Shown here one piece after another: positions 38,701 to 47,993 of a stretch of DNA of 64,000 nt; positions within the stretch are counted from its first letter, which is position 1; the number at the start of each line of letters is the position of its first letter. The notes under the pieces are model-generated. The model was not told the DNA's origin and made no database searches. It saw only the letters and a list, made by a program, of their open reading frames with translations. Both the position numbers and the translations under genes were made by a program. The DNA is taken from the NCBI GenBank assembly GCA_003210795.1, contig QCUJ01000003.1, positions 1-64,000 on the forward strand, given 5' to 3'. Source of the stretch: Synechococcus sp. AG-679-B05. GTDB lineage: Bacteria; Cyanobacteriota; Cyanobacteriia; PCC-6307; Cyanobiaceae.

Positions 38701-40175
38701 AACGAAGCAGGGGTCTGGCGCAAGAGCCAGTCGGCAACCGCCCAGGTGGCTCGGCAGTCGTCGCGGTTGTAGGTGAAAATCCAGCCAAGGGCATTGGTGG
38801 TGCCGCGCCGGTTTGGGCCATCCCCCTGCCACTGCCGCCACCACAGAAGAGCGTGAGCACCATCAACCCCGGTCTGGCTCCAGCGAAAACCCTGCCAAGC
38901 GGCGACTGCTTTAAGCCCATAGCTGTTGAGGGGCAGGCGCCAGTGGCTGCGGACCCGTGCATGCACATCCACCAGGCGAGCTCGGAGCAACATCAGCTTG
39001 TGCTCGGCAACACCTTGGCGCTCCGCCATCCGCCGCAGAGCCAAGGACTCGGTTTCTCCGTAATGGAGAACAGGCCAACCTTCATGGACACTGAGATAGC
39101 GATCGAGCCGTTCCCAGCAGCGTTGTTCACCGTGCTCGGCCAACACCAGCAACGGCTGATAGCGAGCAGCGGTCAGATCCCAGGATCCATCAGCTCGGCA
39201 GGGGAGTCGCCAGAAGCCATGGAGAAAATCATGGCGGGCATCGGGGTCTGATTCGATGTCGTAAAGAAGCACCCCGGGCGCACCCACGAGCTCCGGCAAA
39301 GCAGGTGTGTTCTGCAGACGCTCGGGTTGACCGTCCCTCTGGCAACGGGCCTGGGCCACAAGCGTTCGCGCCACCTCACCGTGCTGTTCCCCGAACCGCT
39401 CCATCTGTTCCGCCAGACGATCGGGATCCGCAGCCGCGAGATCATGGAGACCGTGGATCCCGAGCTCCTTGAGCATTTCGCGTCGTTTAGCGCCGATGCC
39501 GCTCACCTCGCTCAGATGCCCCTCAGCTGCAGCTTCTGCATTGCACAGCCCGCGCCAGCTGCAGAGCGTGCACTTGCGACGGTCGGCCGCAAGCGGCGGC
39601 GGATCGGATCGATCGAGATCAACACGCAGCTTGCGCAAGGCATCTCCCAGCTGCTTACGCAAACCAGCTGACAGGCCGACACGGTCCCGTGCCGGCCGAC
39701 GACCCATCCCGCCACCACCAACGACCAGCGCATCCCGCACCGGAGCCTGCTGCTCCTGCTCCAGCAACAGCGCCATCAAGGCCAGCGGTAGTTGATGTTC
39801 ACGGGTCATTCGCCGACCCTGACGCGCCAAGACCGGTTGATAGGAAAACGCGCCCCAGCGACTTCGACCTGAGACGCGGCGCAGCAACGGCGGATGGGCT
39901 TCCACAAGCTCTCCACCGGGGCCGCGACCCTTCAGGCGCAGACCAACAACACCCTCAGCCCCAGCCGCACAACCCGCCTGGCCGTGGGCTGGCTTTTGCG
40001 GCATCAAGGCAACGAAGCAACGCTGCTGGTCGTCCAGCATCAGGTTGCGATGGGCGCTCCATCGCCGCTGGGTCGCATCCCCATGGCGATCCAACCAGGC
40101 CTTACGCCGACAGCGCAGCCAACTGCGCAGCAACCGATCGGTGAGCACGTTGGCGGCAGGCGGGGTGTCACCCAT
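38676..40175 (-). CDS. TM0106-type RecB-like nuclease
   Basis: KCTLCSWRGLCNAEA, RREMLKELGIHGLHDLAAADPDRLAEQM, LLYDIESDPDARHDFLHGFWRL, YNRDDCRATWAVADWL. Confidence 0.87.
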   Translation of the reverse strand: MGDTPPAANVLTDRLLRSWLRCRRKAWLDRHGDATQRRWSAHRNLMLDDQQRCFVALMPQKPAHGQAGCAAGAEGVVGLRLKGRGPGGELVEAHPPLLRRVSGRSRWGAFSYQPVLARQGRRMTREHQLPLALMALLLEQEQQAPVRDALVVGGGGMGRRPARDRVGLSAGLRKQLGDALRKLRVDLDRSDPPPLAADRRKCTLCSWRGLCNAEAAAEGHLSEVSGIGAKRREMLKELGIHGLHDLAAADPDRLAEQMERFGEQHGEVARTLVAQARCQRDGQPERLQNTPALPELVGAPGVLLYDIESDPDARHDFLHGFWRLPCRADGSWDLTAARYQPLLVLAEHGEQRCWERLDRYLSVHEGWPVLHYGETESLALRRMAERQGVAEHKLMLLRARLVDVHARVRSHWRLPLNSYGLKAVAAWQGFRWSQTGVDGAHALLWWRQWQGDGPNRRGTTNALGWIFTYNRDDCRATWAVADWLLRQTPASFQSGDGGS

Positions 40176-40228
40176 GGCGCGACCCTAGGGCCACCAGCTG
40201 CTAGATCCAGGTCAGCACAGGCTGTTCG

Positions 40229-41692
40229 ATGGCTTCCGCATCTCTGCCGCTCGGTCCAGCTCCGATCCGGTTCGGCACCGATGGGTGGCGCGGCGTACTG
40301 GGCGTTGACATCACAGTTGAACGGTTGCTTCCAGTCGCTGCGGCAGCAGCACAGGAGCTCGCCCATCGCGCCCCCCCAGACCTCGACAGCCGCATCGTGG
40401 TGATCGGTTACGACCGGCGTTTTCTGGCACCGGAGCTGGCGGAGGCCATTGCCAGCTCCGTCCGGGGCTGTGAACTCGAGCCGCTGCTCACAGAAACGTC
40501 GGTACCGACACCTGCCTGCAGCTGGGCGGTGGTGCAACGCAAAGCCCTGGGAGCCCTGGTGATCACCGCAAGCCACAACCCACCTGAATGGCTGGGTCTC
40601 AAGATCAAGGGACCGTTCGGCGGGTCGGTGGAAGGGGACTTCACCGCTGCTGTGGAGAAGCGTCTGGCCGCAGGGGGAATCACAGCATCGATTCGGGATG
40701 ACGTGATCCGCTTCGATTGCCGAGGGGAACACCTCGACGGATTGAAAAGCAATTTCGATCTCAAGGCACTGATCCACGGCCTGAAAGCGATGAACCTGAA
40801 GGTGATCGTCGATCCGATGCACGGCTCTGCCGCAGGCTGTGTTCCTGAGTTGCTCGGGACCGAAGCCAGCGGTCTGGTTGAGGAAATCCGCAGCGAACGG
40901 GATCCCCTGTTCGGAGGTCATCCGCCGGAACCGCTGGCCCCATACCTGGTTGAACTGATCGCAGCTGTCAAGGCCTCCACCACCTCAGGGACACCGGCTG
41001 TGGGACTGGTGTTCGACGGCGACGGCGACCGAATCGCTGCCGTTGATGAGACCGGCCGCTTCTGCAGCACTCAGTTGCTGATGCCGCTGTTGATCGATCA
41101 CCTGGGTCGGGCCCGCAACCTGCCGGGCACGGTGGTGAAGACCGTCAGTGGTTCTGATCTGATGCGACGAATTGCGGAAAGCCAAGGTCGCGACGTTCTG
41201 GAACTGGCCGTCGGGTTCAAATACATCGCCAGTGAAATGCTCACGGGGCAGGTCTTGATCGGCGGTGAGGAATCCGGTGGAGTTGGGTTCGGCATGCACC
41301 TTCCGGAAAGGGACGCCCTGTTCGCAGCCATGTTGGTGCTCGAGGCTCTTGTCGAGGGGGGACAACCCCTGGGGCAACGCCTGGATGCTCTCCAGAATCA
41401 GCATGGAGGCAACAGCCACTACGACCGACTGGACCTCCGACTGGCCGATATGGAGGCGCGTAAGCGTCTGGAGGGTCTCTTGGCGGACAGCACGCCCAAG
41501 GAGGTTGCCGGAACGGCTGTTCAGAAGGTGATCACCACTGACGGCATCAAATTGCGAATGGGGGAAAGCCACTGGCTGATGCTGCGCTTCTCGGGCACCG
41601 AACCCTTGCTGAGGCTCTACTGCGAGGCGCCAGATGCCGAACGGGTCGGCACTGTGCTGGCCTGGGCCAAGCAGTTTGCAGAGGCCGCGTGA
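40229..41692 (+). CDS. phosphoglucomutase/phosphomannomutase family protein
   Basis: IRFGTDGWRGVLG, VITASHNPPEWLGLKIKG, VFDGDGDRIAAVDE, GGEESGGVGF, FSGTEPLLRLYCEA. Confidence 0.96.
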   Translation: MASASLPLGPAPIRFGTDGWRGVLGVDITVERLLPVAAAAAQELAHRAPPDLDSRIVVIGYDRRFLAPELAEAIASSVRGCELEPLLTETSVPTPACSWAVVQRKALGALVITASHNPPEWLGLKIKGPFGGSVEGDFTAAVEKRLAAGGITASIRDDVIRFDCRGEHLDGLKSNFDLKALIHGLKAMNLKVIVDPMHGSAAGCVPELLGTEASGLVEEIRSERDPLFGGHPPEPLAPYLVELIAAVKASTTSGTPAVGLVFDGDGDRIAAVDETGRFCSTQLLMPLLIDHLGRARNLPGTVVKTVSGSDLMRRIAESQGRDVLELAVGFKYIASEMLTGQVLIGGEESGGVGFGMHLPERDALFAAMLVLEALVEGGQPLGQRLDALQNQHGGNSHYDRLDLRLADMEARKRLEGLLADSTPKEVAGTAVQKVITTDGIKLRMGESHWLMLRFSGTEPLLRLYCEAPDAERVGTVLAWAKQFAEAA

Positions 41693-42270
41693 AGACGCTT
41701 GTGATCGCCAGCAGTAACCCTGGCAAGGTCCATGAATTCGAGAATTTGCTGCGGGCTCTGCCCCTCAACGTTCGGCCGCAGCCTGAAAGACTGGAGGTCG
41801 AGGAAACGGGCAGCACGTTTGCAGCCAATGCAAAGCTCAAAGCCAAAACCGTGGCTTGCGTCACAGGGGAATGGGCCCTGGCCGACGATTCCGGCCTAAG
41901 TGTGGATGCGCTCGATGGTGCCCCCGGAGTTCACTCCGCCCGCTATGCCAACTCCGATCCCGAACGCATTGAACGCCTACTGACCGCACTGAAGAATTGC
42001 AGCAAGCGAGAGGCCCACTTCTGTGCAGCGCTCTGCATTGCCGCCCCCGACGGCCGTGTGCTGCTGGAAGTGGAAGGGCGTTGCCAGGGACGCATTACTA
42101 CTGCCCCCCGGGGAGATCAGGGCTTTGGCTACGACCCGATTTTTGAAGTCAAGGACACGGGGTTGACCTTTGCGGAGATGGCACTGGCAGAAAAGAAACA
42201 ACACGGCCATCGCGGCCGAGCCTTCACAGCACTGGAACCGAAACTTCGAAAGCTGCTTGCCACGATTTAG
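41689..42270 (+). CDS. rdgB: RdgB/HAM1 non-canonical purine NTP pyrophosphatase
   Basis: LVIASSNPGKVHEFENLLRAL..., ALADDSGLSVDALDGAPGVHSARYA, GFGYDPIFEV. Confidence 0.96.
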   Translation: MKTLVIASSNPGKVHEFENLLRALPLNVRPQPERLEVEETGSTFAANAKLKAKTVACVTGEWALADDSGLSVDALDGAPGVHSARYANSDPERIERLLTALKNCSKREAHFCAALCIAAPDGRVLLEVEGRCQGRITTAPRGDQGFGYDPIFEVKDTGLTFAEMALAEKKQHGHRGRAFTALEPKLRKLLATI

Positions 42271-42355
42271 TGGAAACAAGCTGATGACAACAGTTCGATT
42301 ACAACGCCAAGAACCGATCCGTGGTCGCCTCTAAGCTTGGTCTGTACGGTGAGGC

Positions 42356-43411
42356 TTGACGCTGACGAGGTCTATGGCCATCGCCATGACCACGGGTTAC
42401 AGCGCACAGACCGAAGGGGCTCTCCTCTGCATCGAAGCCGCCTCGGACTGGGCCTTGACTTGTGTGAATCAACTAAATGACGCGAACAGCCACGTTCTGA
42501 TCGATTACGGCGCCGCTGATGGCGGTACGGCTGTAGGGCTCTGGAGCCAGGTGCTGGATCGCCTGCATGAGAAGCAACCCAAGGCCCATCTAACCCTGAT
42601 CGGCAACGATCTTCCAAGCAACGACAACGTCGCCCTGGCAGAAAACCTGGCGCGACAGATTCCTCGAGAACCAAAGCCAACGGTTCTGGTGAGCGCCCGA
42701 AGCTTCTATGAACCCTCAGTGGGGCCGGACACGGTGAGTTTCGGCTTCTCAGCCACTGCAATGCATTGGCTGAGTGCATCTCCGGGGCCACTTAACAACC
42801 ACACCCACGTATTGGCCTCTGGAGATACGGAGGCGCTACAGCGGTTCACCGCGCAGGCCATGAAAGATTGGACTGACGTCCTTGAACTGCGCAGCCGTGA
42901 GCTGAAGGTGGGCGGCCGCCTGCTGACCGTGAACCTCTCGCGGGATGAAGACGGTCGCTACCTCGGCCACAACGGCGGCGAGACCCGCAATGTGCACGAC
43001 CAGCTGCATCAGATCTGGCGCGGCATGGCTGATGAAGGAGCAATCAGTGAGGAGCAGTACCGCAACGGCACCGTTCTGAACTTCTATAAATCGCCCGAGG
43101 AGTTCATGGCTCCGCTCAAGGATGAGGGATCGGCTCCGTACAAGAACGGCCTGAGACTGGTGGATGAGCGCACCGTGTATGTGAAATGCCCCTATCGGCG
43201 CCGCTGGAATGAAGACGGAGACACCGCTGCCTTTGCATCAGGACTGATGGCCACCATCCGCAGCTGGAGCCGTCACAGCTTTGCCAGCTCCGCCGGCGAT
43301 GCTGCTGCCGACACGGTCTACAGCCGGCTGGAGCAACGCATTGCTGAGGCCCCCAGCGAATGGAGTCTCGACTATGTGGAGCACCATCAGATGATGGAGA
43401 AGGTGGCCTGA
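42356..43411 (+). CDS. SABATH-type (carboxyl) SAM-dependent methyltransferase
   Basis: IDYGAADGGTAVGLWSQVLD..., LTLIGNDLPSNDN, SFGFSATAMHWLSASP. Confidence 0.85.
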   Translation: MTLTRSMAIAMTTGYSAQTEGALLCIEAASDWALTCVNQLNDANSHVLIDYGAADGGTAVGLWSQVLDRLHEKQPKAHLTLIGNDLPSNDNVALAENLARQIPREPKPTVLVSARSFYEPSVGPDTVSFGFSATAMHWLSASPGPLNNHTHVLASGDTEALQRFTAQAMKDWTDVLELRSRELKVGGRLLTVNLSRDEDGRYLGHNGGETRNVHDQLHQIWRGMADEGAISEEQYRNGTVLNFYKSPEEFMAPLKDEGSAPYKNGLRLVDERTVYVKCPYRRRWNEDGDTAAFASGLMATIRSWSRHSFASSAGDAAADTVYSRLEQRIAEAPSEWSLDYVEHHQMMEKVA

Positions 43412-44466
43412 TGCAGAGCAGCGACCCTTCCACGCCGTCAGTTTCGGTTCTGGCCGAACACGTCTCTGAGCATCTTTCGGTGTTCGTGGTGGCCGAAAAC
43501 ACCGATTCCAAACGCCCTGCCAACGGCGGACTGCGGCTGCTCAACTACCCAAGCGATGAAGCCTGCATCGCCGACGGAGAGCGCCTGGCAGGTCTGATGA
43601 CACACAAGCATGACCTCTACGGCACCGGTTTCGCCGGCGGCAAGATCGTGGCTCGCGCCGCAGAACCCGATGCGGTCAAGGATGAACTCATCAGCGTCAC
43701 CGCGGAGCTTCTGGAGTCGCTTGACGGCGCGATGATCACCGGCTGTGATCTCAACACCAGCCTGGAGGACATGGAGCGTCTGACAGCGCTCACACCCCAC
43801 GTGTTGGCAGCGGTCGGCAGCCCGGTTGATGCCAGCGCCGCCACAGCCCACGGCACCCTCGGCGCTGTGGAAGCTGTGCTGGACGCAGAATTGAAGGATG
43901 CTGAACCCGGGCGTGCTCTTGTGCACGGTTGCGGTGCGGTAGGTGGAACGGTGGCGCGCCATCTGGTGGACCATGGCTGGACGGTGTTCACCGTCGATCT
44001 GGACCGGGACAAAGCTGCATTCCCCGGAGCCACCCCGCTGCCAGACAACTGCCCCTGGTGGGAATTGCAGCTGGATCTGTTCCTGCCCTGCTCGATTTCA
44101 GGACTGATCGACAGTGAAATGGCGGCGACCCTTCGAACCCCTGCTGTCGTTCCAGCGGCCAATGCCCCCTTCCAGCAGCCGCAGCTGGCTGACGACCTGC
44201 GCAGTCGCGGAGTGCGCGTGCTGCCGGACCCATTGGTCAATGCCGGAGCAGTGATCGCCGACTCGATCGAGCGCTTCTCACCCAATGTTTGGAAGGATGC
44301 GGGCGCCAAGGACGTCTACGCCTTTGTCCGCGACGAAGTGCGTCAGCGCGCCGCTGACTACCTCAACCAGCGGGACCAGGGCCTATCGGCGGGGGACGCC
44401 CTGGAAGAAGTGGCGGCCACTCCGAGCCATGAACCCATTGGCCTCAGCTTCGGAGACAGCGAATGA
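43411..44466 (+). CDS. Glu/Leu/Phe/Val dehydrogenase-family protein
   Basis: NGGLRLLNYPSDEACIADGERLAGLMTHKHDLYGTGFAGGKIV...ALVHGCGAVGGTVARHLVDHGWTVFTVDLD. ATG overlaps the upstream TGA. Confidence 0.85.
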   Translation: MQSSDPSTPSVSVLAEHVSEHLSVFVVAENTDSKRPANGGLRLLNYPSDEACIADGERLAGLMTHKHDLYGTGFAGGKIVARAAEPDAVKDELISVTAELLESLDGAMITGCDLNTSLEDMERLTALTPHVLAAVGSPVDASAATAHGTLGAVEAVLDAELKDAEPGRALVHGCGAVGGTVARHLVDHGWTVFTVDLDRDKAAFPGATPLPDNCPWWELQLDLFLPCSISGLIDSEMAATLRTPAVVPAANAPFQQPQLADDLRSRGVRVLPDPLVNAGAVIADSIERFSPNVWKDAGAKDVYAFVRDEVRQRAADYLNQRDQGLSAGDALEEVAATPSHEPIGLSFGDSE

Positions 44467-45653
44467 GCATGCCCAACTCCATGCCCAGCAAGGCAGCGAT
44501 CGTGATCGTGGGCGGCGGCATGGCCGGCCTCAGTTGCGCTGCCTCCCTTGCACGTCGTGGCATCACGGACGTGGTTCTGCTGGAAGCACACACACTGGCC
44601 CACGCCAAAGCCAGCAGCTTCGGCGAAACACGCATGTTCCGGGAGATGTACTCCGACCCGGTGCTTTGTCGACTGGCGCAGGAGGCCAACAGGCTCTGGC
44701 GTGAGGAAGAGATCCACGCAGGAGAACAGCTGCGTGAGACCCACGGTTTGCTGTTTTACGGCGAAAGCTGGGATCAGGAAACGATCGAGGGATCCATCCC
44801 TGGTGCCCGTCGCGTCATGGACGACCAGGGCATCCCCTACGAGGCTCTCGATGCCAGCCAGATCGCCAGCCGTTTCCCACTGAAACCGAGGGCCGACTTC
44901 ACCGGTTTGTTTGAACCCACCGCGGGGGCCGTGCGCAGCGACAAGGTTGTCGCCCACTGGATCAACACCGCCCGCAACGCCGGTCATCATCTGATCGAAC
45001 ACTGCCCCGTGGCCGGTCTCGATGCTGATGGAGGGGGTGTGACCCTGGAGAACGGTGAGCACATCGCAGCGGGACAGCTGGTTGTGGCCTGCGGCATCTG
45101 GAGCCAGCTGCTGCTGGCTCCCCTGGGTCTGGCGCCGAAATTGGAGGTATGGCCCATGCTCTGGGCCCATTACACCGTCGATCCAGAGCTGGCCGATCGT
45201 TATCCCCAGTGGTTCTGCTTCCAGCGGGAGCGAGGGGATGATGGTGGGCTCTATTACGGCTTCCCCGTCCTCAGCCGAACCGACGATGGACGCCCGCGGA
45301 TCAAAGCCGGGATCGACTGGGCCCCCATGGAGCTTCGGGTCGCTGAACCCAATGCCATGGCCACAGAACCCCCGGCCCGCCTGGTGGAGCTGCTTGACAC
45401 CTTCTTGTTCAATGAGCTGGAGGGTGTGAGGGAGCGCGTGGAAACCGTGATCAGCCCTTATTCCATGGCGAGCGATGTGAATTTTGTGCTGGATCGACTC
45501 ACACCGAGGCTCAGCCTGTTCGCTGGAGGCTCCGGCCAGGCCTTCAAGTTCGCCCCCCTGATCGGCGATTCCCTGGCGCGGCTCGCCGCAGGCGAACAAC
45601 CAGCCGTGGACCTCTCCTGCTGGAGCCATCACCGCGACGCCGTCAGCGCCTGA
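44463..45653 (+). CDS. FAD-dependent amine/N-methyl amino acid oxidase (sarcosine-oxidase-like)
   Basis: AAIVIVGGGMAGLSCAASLARRGITDVVLLEAHTLAHAKASSFGETRMFREMY; ATGA overlap with the upstream gene. Confidence 0.85.
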   Translation: MSMPNSMPSKAAIVIVGGGMAGLSCAASLARRGITDVVLLEAHTLAHAKASSFGETRMFREMYSDPVLCRLAQEANRLWREEEIHAGEQLRETHGLLFYGESWDQETIEGSIPGARRVMDDQGIPYEALDASQIASRFPLKPRADFTGLFEPTAGAVRSDKVVAHWINTARNAGHHLIEHCPVAGLDADGGGVTLENGEHIAAGQLVVACGIWSQLLLAPLGLAPKLEVWPMLWAHYTVDPELADRYPQWFCFQRERGDDGGLYYGFPVLSRTDDGRPRIKAGIDWAPMELRVAEPNAMATEPPARLVELLDTFLFNELEGVRERVETVISPYSMASDVNFVLDRLTPRLSLFAGGSGQAFKFAPLIGDSLARLAAGEQPAVDLSCWSHHRDAVSA

Positions 45654-45671
45654 CCCCTCCCCCGCCAACTC

Positions 45672-47219
45672 ATGTCTGAAATCCCCGCGAGCCAACGCTC
45701 CTGGTGGCGACAGCCACCCCTCTGGGTCGGCGCCGTCCCCCTGCTGATTTTCCTGCTGGTCTCCGCCGTCGACCTGGCTCTGGCCAAGCACTTCACCGAG
45801 AATAGTAAAGCCGTTATCAGCGATGCCCTGGGTGGGGTCTGGCAGTGGATGGTGGTCCTGCTGTTCCTGGTCGCCCTGATTCTGGCCATCAGCCCTGCCG
45901 GCAAACTCCGTCTCGGAGGGGCGGAAGCCAAACCGAGTCTCAAATTCTTCGATTGGTGCGCCGTACTGATCTGCACCCTGCTGGCGGGTGGTGGTGTCTT
46001 CTGGTCAGCGGCAGAGCCCCTGTACCACTTCCAAACGCCCTCGCCCATCTTCAAAGGCATCGAAGGTGGCACCGCCGCCGCAGTTGATCCTGCTTTGGCA
46101 GTGAGTTTTCTGCACTGGGGATTTCTGGCCTGGGCCCTGGTAGCCACGACCACCACCATCACCTTCTCCATTCTCGAGCAGCGCGGTGAACCGTTGCGTC
46201 CGCGCACCCTGCTGGTGAACATCGTCCCCCGCAGCTGGGTGGACGGACCGCTGGGTCACCTGGCGGACGGTCTCTCGGTGGTGTCTGCCATTGCCGGCAC
46301 CGTTGGCCCCCTCGGTTTTCTCTCACTTCAGCTCAGTAACGCTGCTGGACAACTGCCCTGGCTCACCGACAGTGCAGGCCTGCAATCTTTGGTGGTGCTT
46401 CTGCTGACAGCTGTGTTCGCCACATCCACCGTCAGTGGCATTCAGAAGGGAATCAAATGGCTCTCAGAGCTGAATGTTTGGCTCACACTCGCGATGGCGG
46501 CGGGGCTCTTGCTGCTGGGGCCGGGGCTATGGCTGATTGAGCATTTCTTCAGCGGATTCCTGACGTATCTGATTCAACTGCCGCAGATGGCCCTCACGCC
46601 GAATGTGGCTCCGGACAACTGGATCAACGGATGGACGGTCTTCTACTGGGGCTGGTTTCTGGGATATGCCCCGCTGATGGGCTTGTTCACCGCCGGGGTG
46701 AGCCGCGGCCGCAGCATTCGTGAGCTTGTGCTGGCAGTAGCGATCCTCTGCCCGATCGTGACAAACATTTGGTTCACGCTGCTGGGCGGCACCGGACTCC
46801 ACATGGAGCTGGAAGGTGGTGGCATCGGTGAGGCACTGGCCCAGAACGGTGCCGCAGCAGCACTGCTGAGCATTCTCAGCCAGCTACCACTGGCGGCGTT
46901 GCTGATTCCGGTGGGCCTCGTACTGGTGGTGCTGTTCATGTGCACAAGCGCCGATTCAATGAGCTATGCAGCGGCCATGGTCGTGAGTGGAAGGAACGAG
47001 CCACCTGCTTTTCTGCGCCTGTTCTGGGCCCTGATGATCGGCAGCCTCACCCTGGTGCTGCTGCGAATCGGATCCGGACTGGGAGACAGCACCTCCATCG
47101 ATGCGTTGCAGGCCTTCATCGTGATCACGGCAGTGCCCGTTACACCATTGGTGCTTGCCACGTTGTGGTCTGCGCCGCGGCTGGCCTGGAAGGAAGCCAA
47201 GCGGGAGGGACTCAGCTGA
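45672..47219 (+). CDS. BCCT-family transporter (betaine/carnitine/choline type)
   Basis: FWSAAEPLYHFQTPSP, NGWTVFYWGWFLGYAPLMGLFTAGVSRGRSIRELVLAV. Confidence 0.95.
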   Translation: MSEIPASQRSWWRQPPLWVGAVPLLIFLLVSAVDLALAKHFTENSKAVISDALGGVWQWMVVLLFLVALILAISPAGKLRLGGAEAKPSLKFFDWCAVLICTLLAGGGVFWSAAEPLYHFQTPSPIFKGIEGGTAAAVDPALAVSFLHWGFLAWALVATTTTITFSILEQRGEPLRPRTLLVNIVPRSWVDGPLGHLADGLSVVSAIAGTVGPLGFLSLQLSNAAGQLPWLTDSAGLQSLVVLLLTAVFATSTVSGIQKGIKWLSELNVWLTLAMAAGLLLLGPGLWLIEHFFSGFLTYLIQLPQMALTPNVAPDNWINGWTVFYWGWFLGYAPLMGLFTAGVSRGRSIRELVLAVAILCPIVTNIWFTLLGGTGLHMELEGGGIGEALAQNGAAAALLSILSQLPLAALLIPVGLVLVVLFMCTSADSMSYAAAMVVSGRNEPPAFLRLFWALMIGSLTLVLLRIGSGLGDSTSIDALQAFIVITAVPVTPLVLATLWSAPRLAWKEAKREGLS

Positions 47220-47910
47220 GGCAGTACACCAATCTCAAACCGACTGACGTTCGAGGCGAAGGAGCCTGTTGTGGATCAAATCCTTCAGGGGAGGTTTTCA
47301 CCATCATTGGTCGGGGGCCCTGGATGCTGTCTCCACGCTGAATGGAGATCAGGCTGACCTGCTGTAAACCGATCACCGCTGCCGTGGCCTTCGCCTGGGC
47401 CTTCCCACGCAACAGTGCCTCCGCCATCAGGGTCTGTTGCAACTTACGGTCCGCGTCTTCATCCGCCATCGACTGCATCCCCTGCTGACGCACCCCCGGC
47501 ATGGCGCCAACGGTCTGGATGAACGAATTGAAGTTGGCGGGAGTCACATCAGCCGATACCCCTGCTCTGGCCACGAACCGCTTCTCCACACCGTTGACTC
47601 GCTGGTGGCTTGTTGGAGCGGCAACCGTGAGTATCCCCTGAACCAGGGGCTGAAGCTCCCGCCGCAGTCGCCCAAGGCGCTGATTGAGCTGTTGCATCAC
47701 CGCCTGTTCGCTACGACCTTCACCGGTCACCGCAAGAGAAAACCGAAAACGGACGGCGGGGCTGGCGGCCTGCTCCCGCACCGAAAGCTCCAGCTGAGTG
47801 CCGTTACAAGCTGCAGACGCAGCCTGGACACTCGTGGCCAGGCCGGTCACAGCCGCATTGATCAGCAATAAACCAACCCCGCAACGCGACAAAAGCCGAC
47901 AGCAGACCAT
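47212..47910 (-). CDS. SIMPL-domain (DUF541) protein, exported
   Basis: N-terminal signal, LAVTGEGRSEQAVMQQLNQRL..., C-terminal AEALLRGKAQAKATAAVIGLQQVSLISI. Confidence 0.8.
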   Translation of the reverse strand: MVCCRLLSRCGVGLLLINAAVTGLATSVQAASAACNGTQLELSVREQAASPAVRFRFSLAVTGEGRSEQAVMQQLNQRLGRLRRELQPLVQGILTVAAPTSHQRVNGVEKRFVARAGVSADVTPANFNSFIQTVGAMPGVRQQGMQSMADEDADRKLQQTLMAEALLRGKAQAKATAAVIGLQQVSLISIQRGDSIQGPRPMMVKTSPEGFDPQQAPSPRTSVGLRLVYCLS

Positions 47911-47993
47911 CAGAGCTCAGCAACTAGTCGAGGTTTAGCTCCAATCGACCATGCGAAGGAAACAGAACGATGTCCGACTCGGGGGCATGCGCC

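Noticed and set aside
44358-45791. 477-aa minus-strand ORF
   Set aside because: Lies antisense to the dehydrogenase/oxidase genes, which have clear family motifs; composition (G/H/Q-rich) is typical of a shadow frame.
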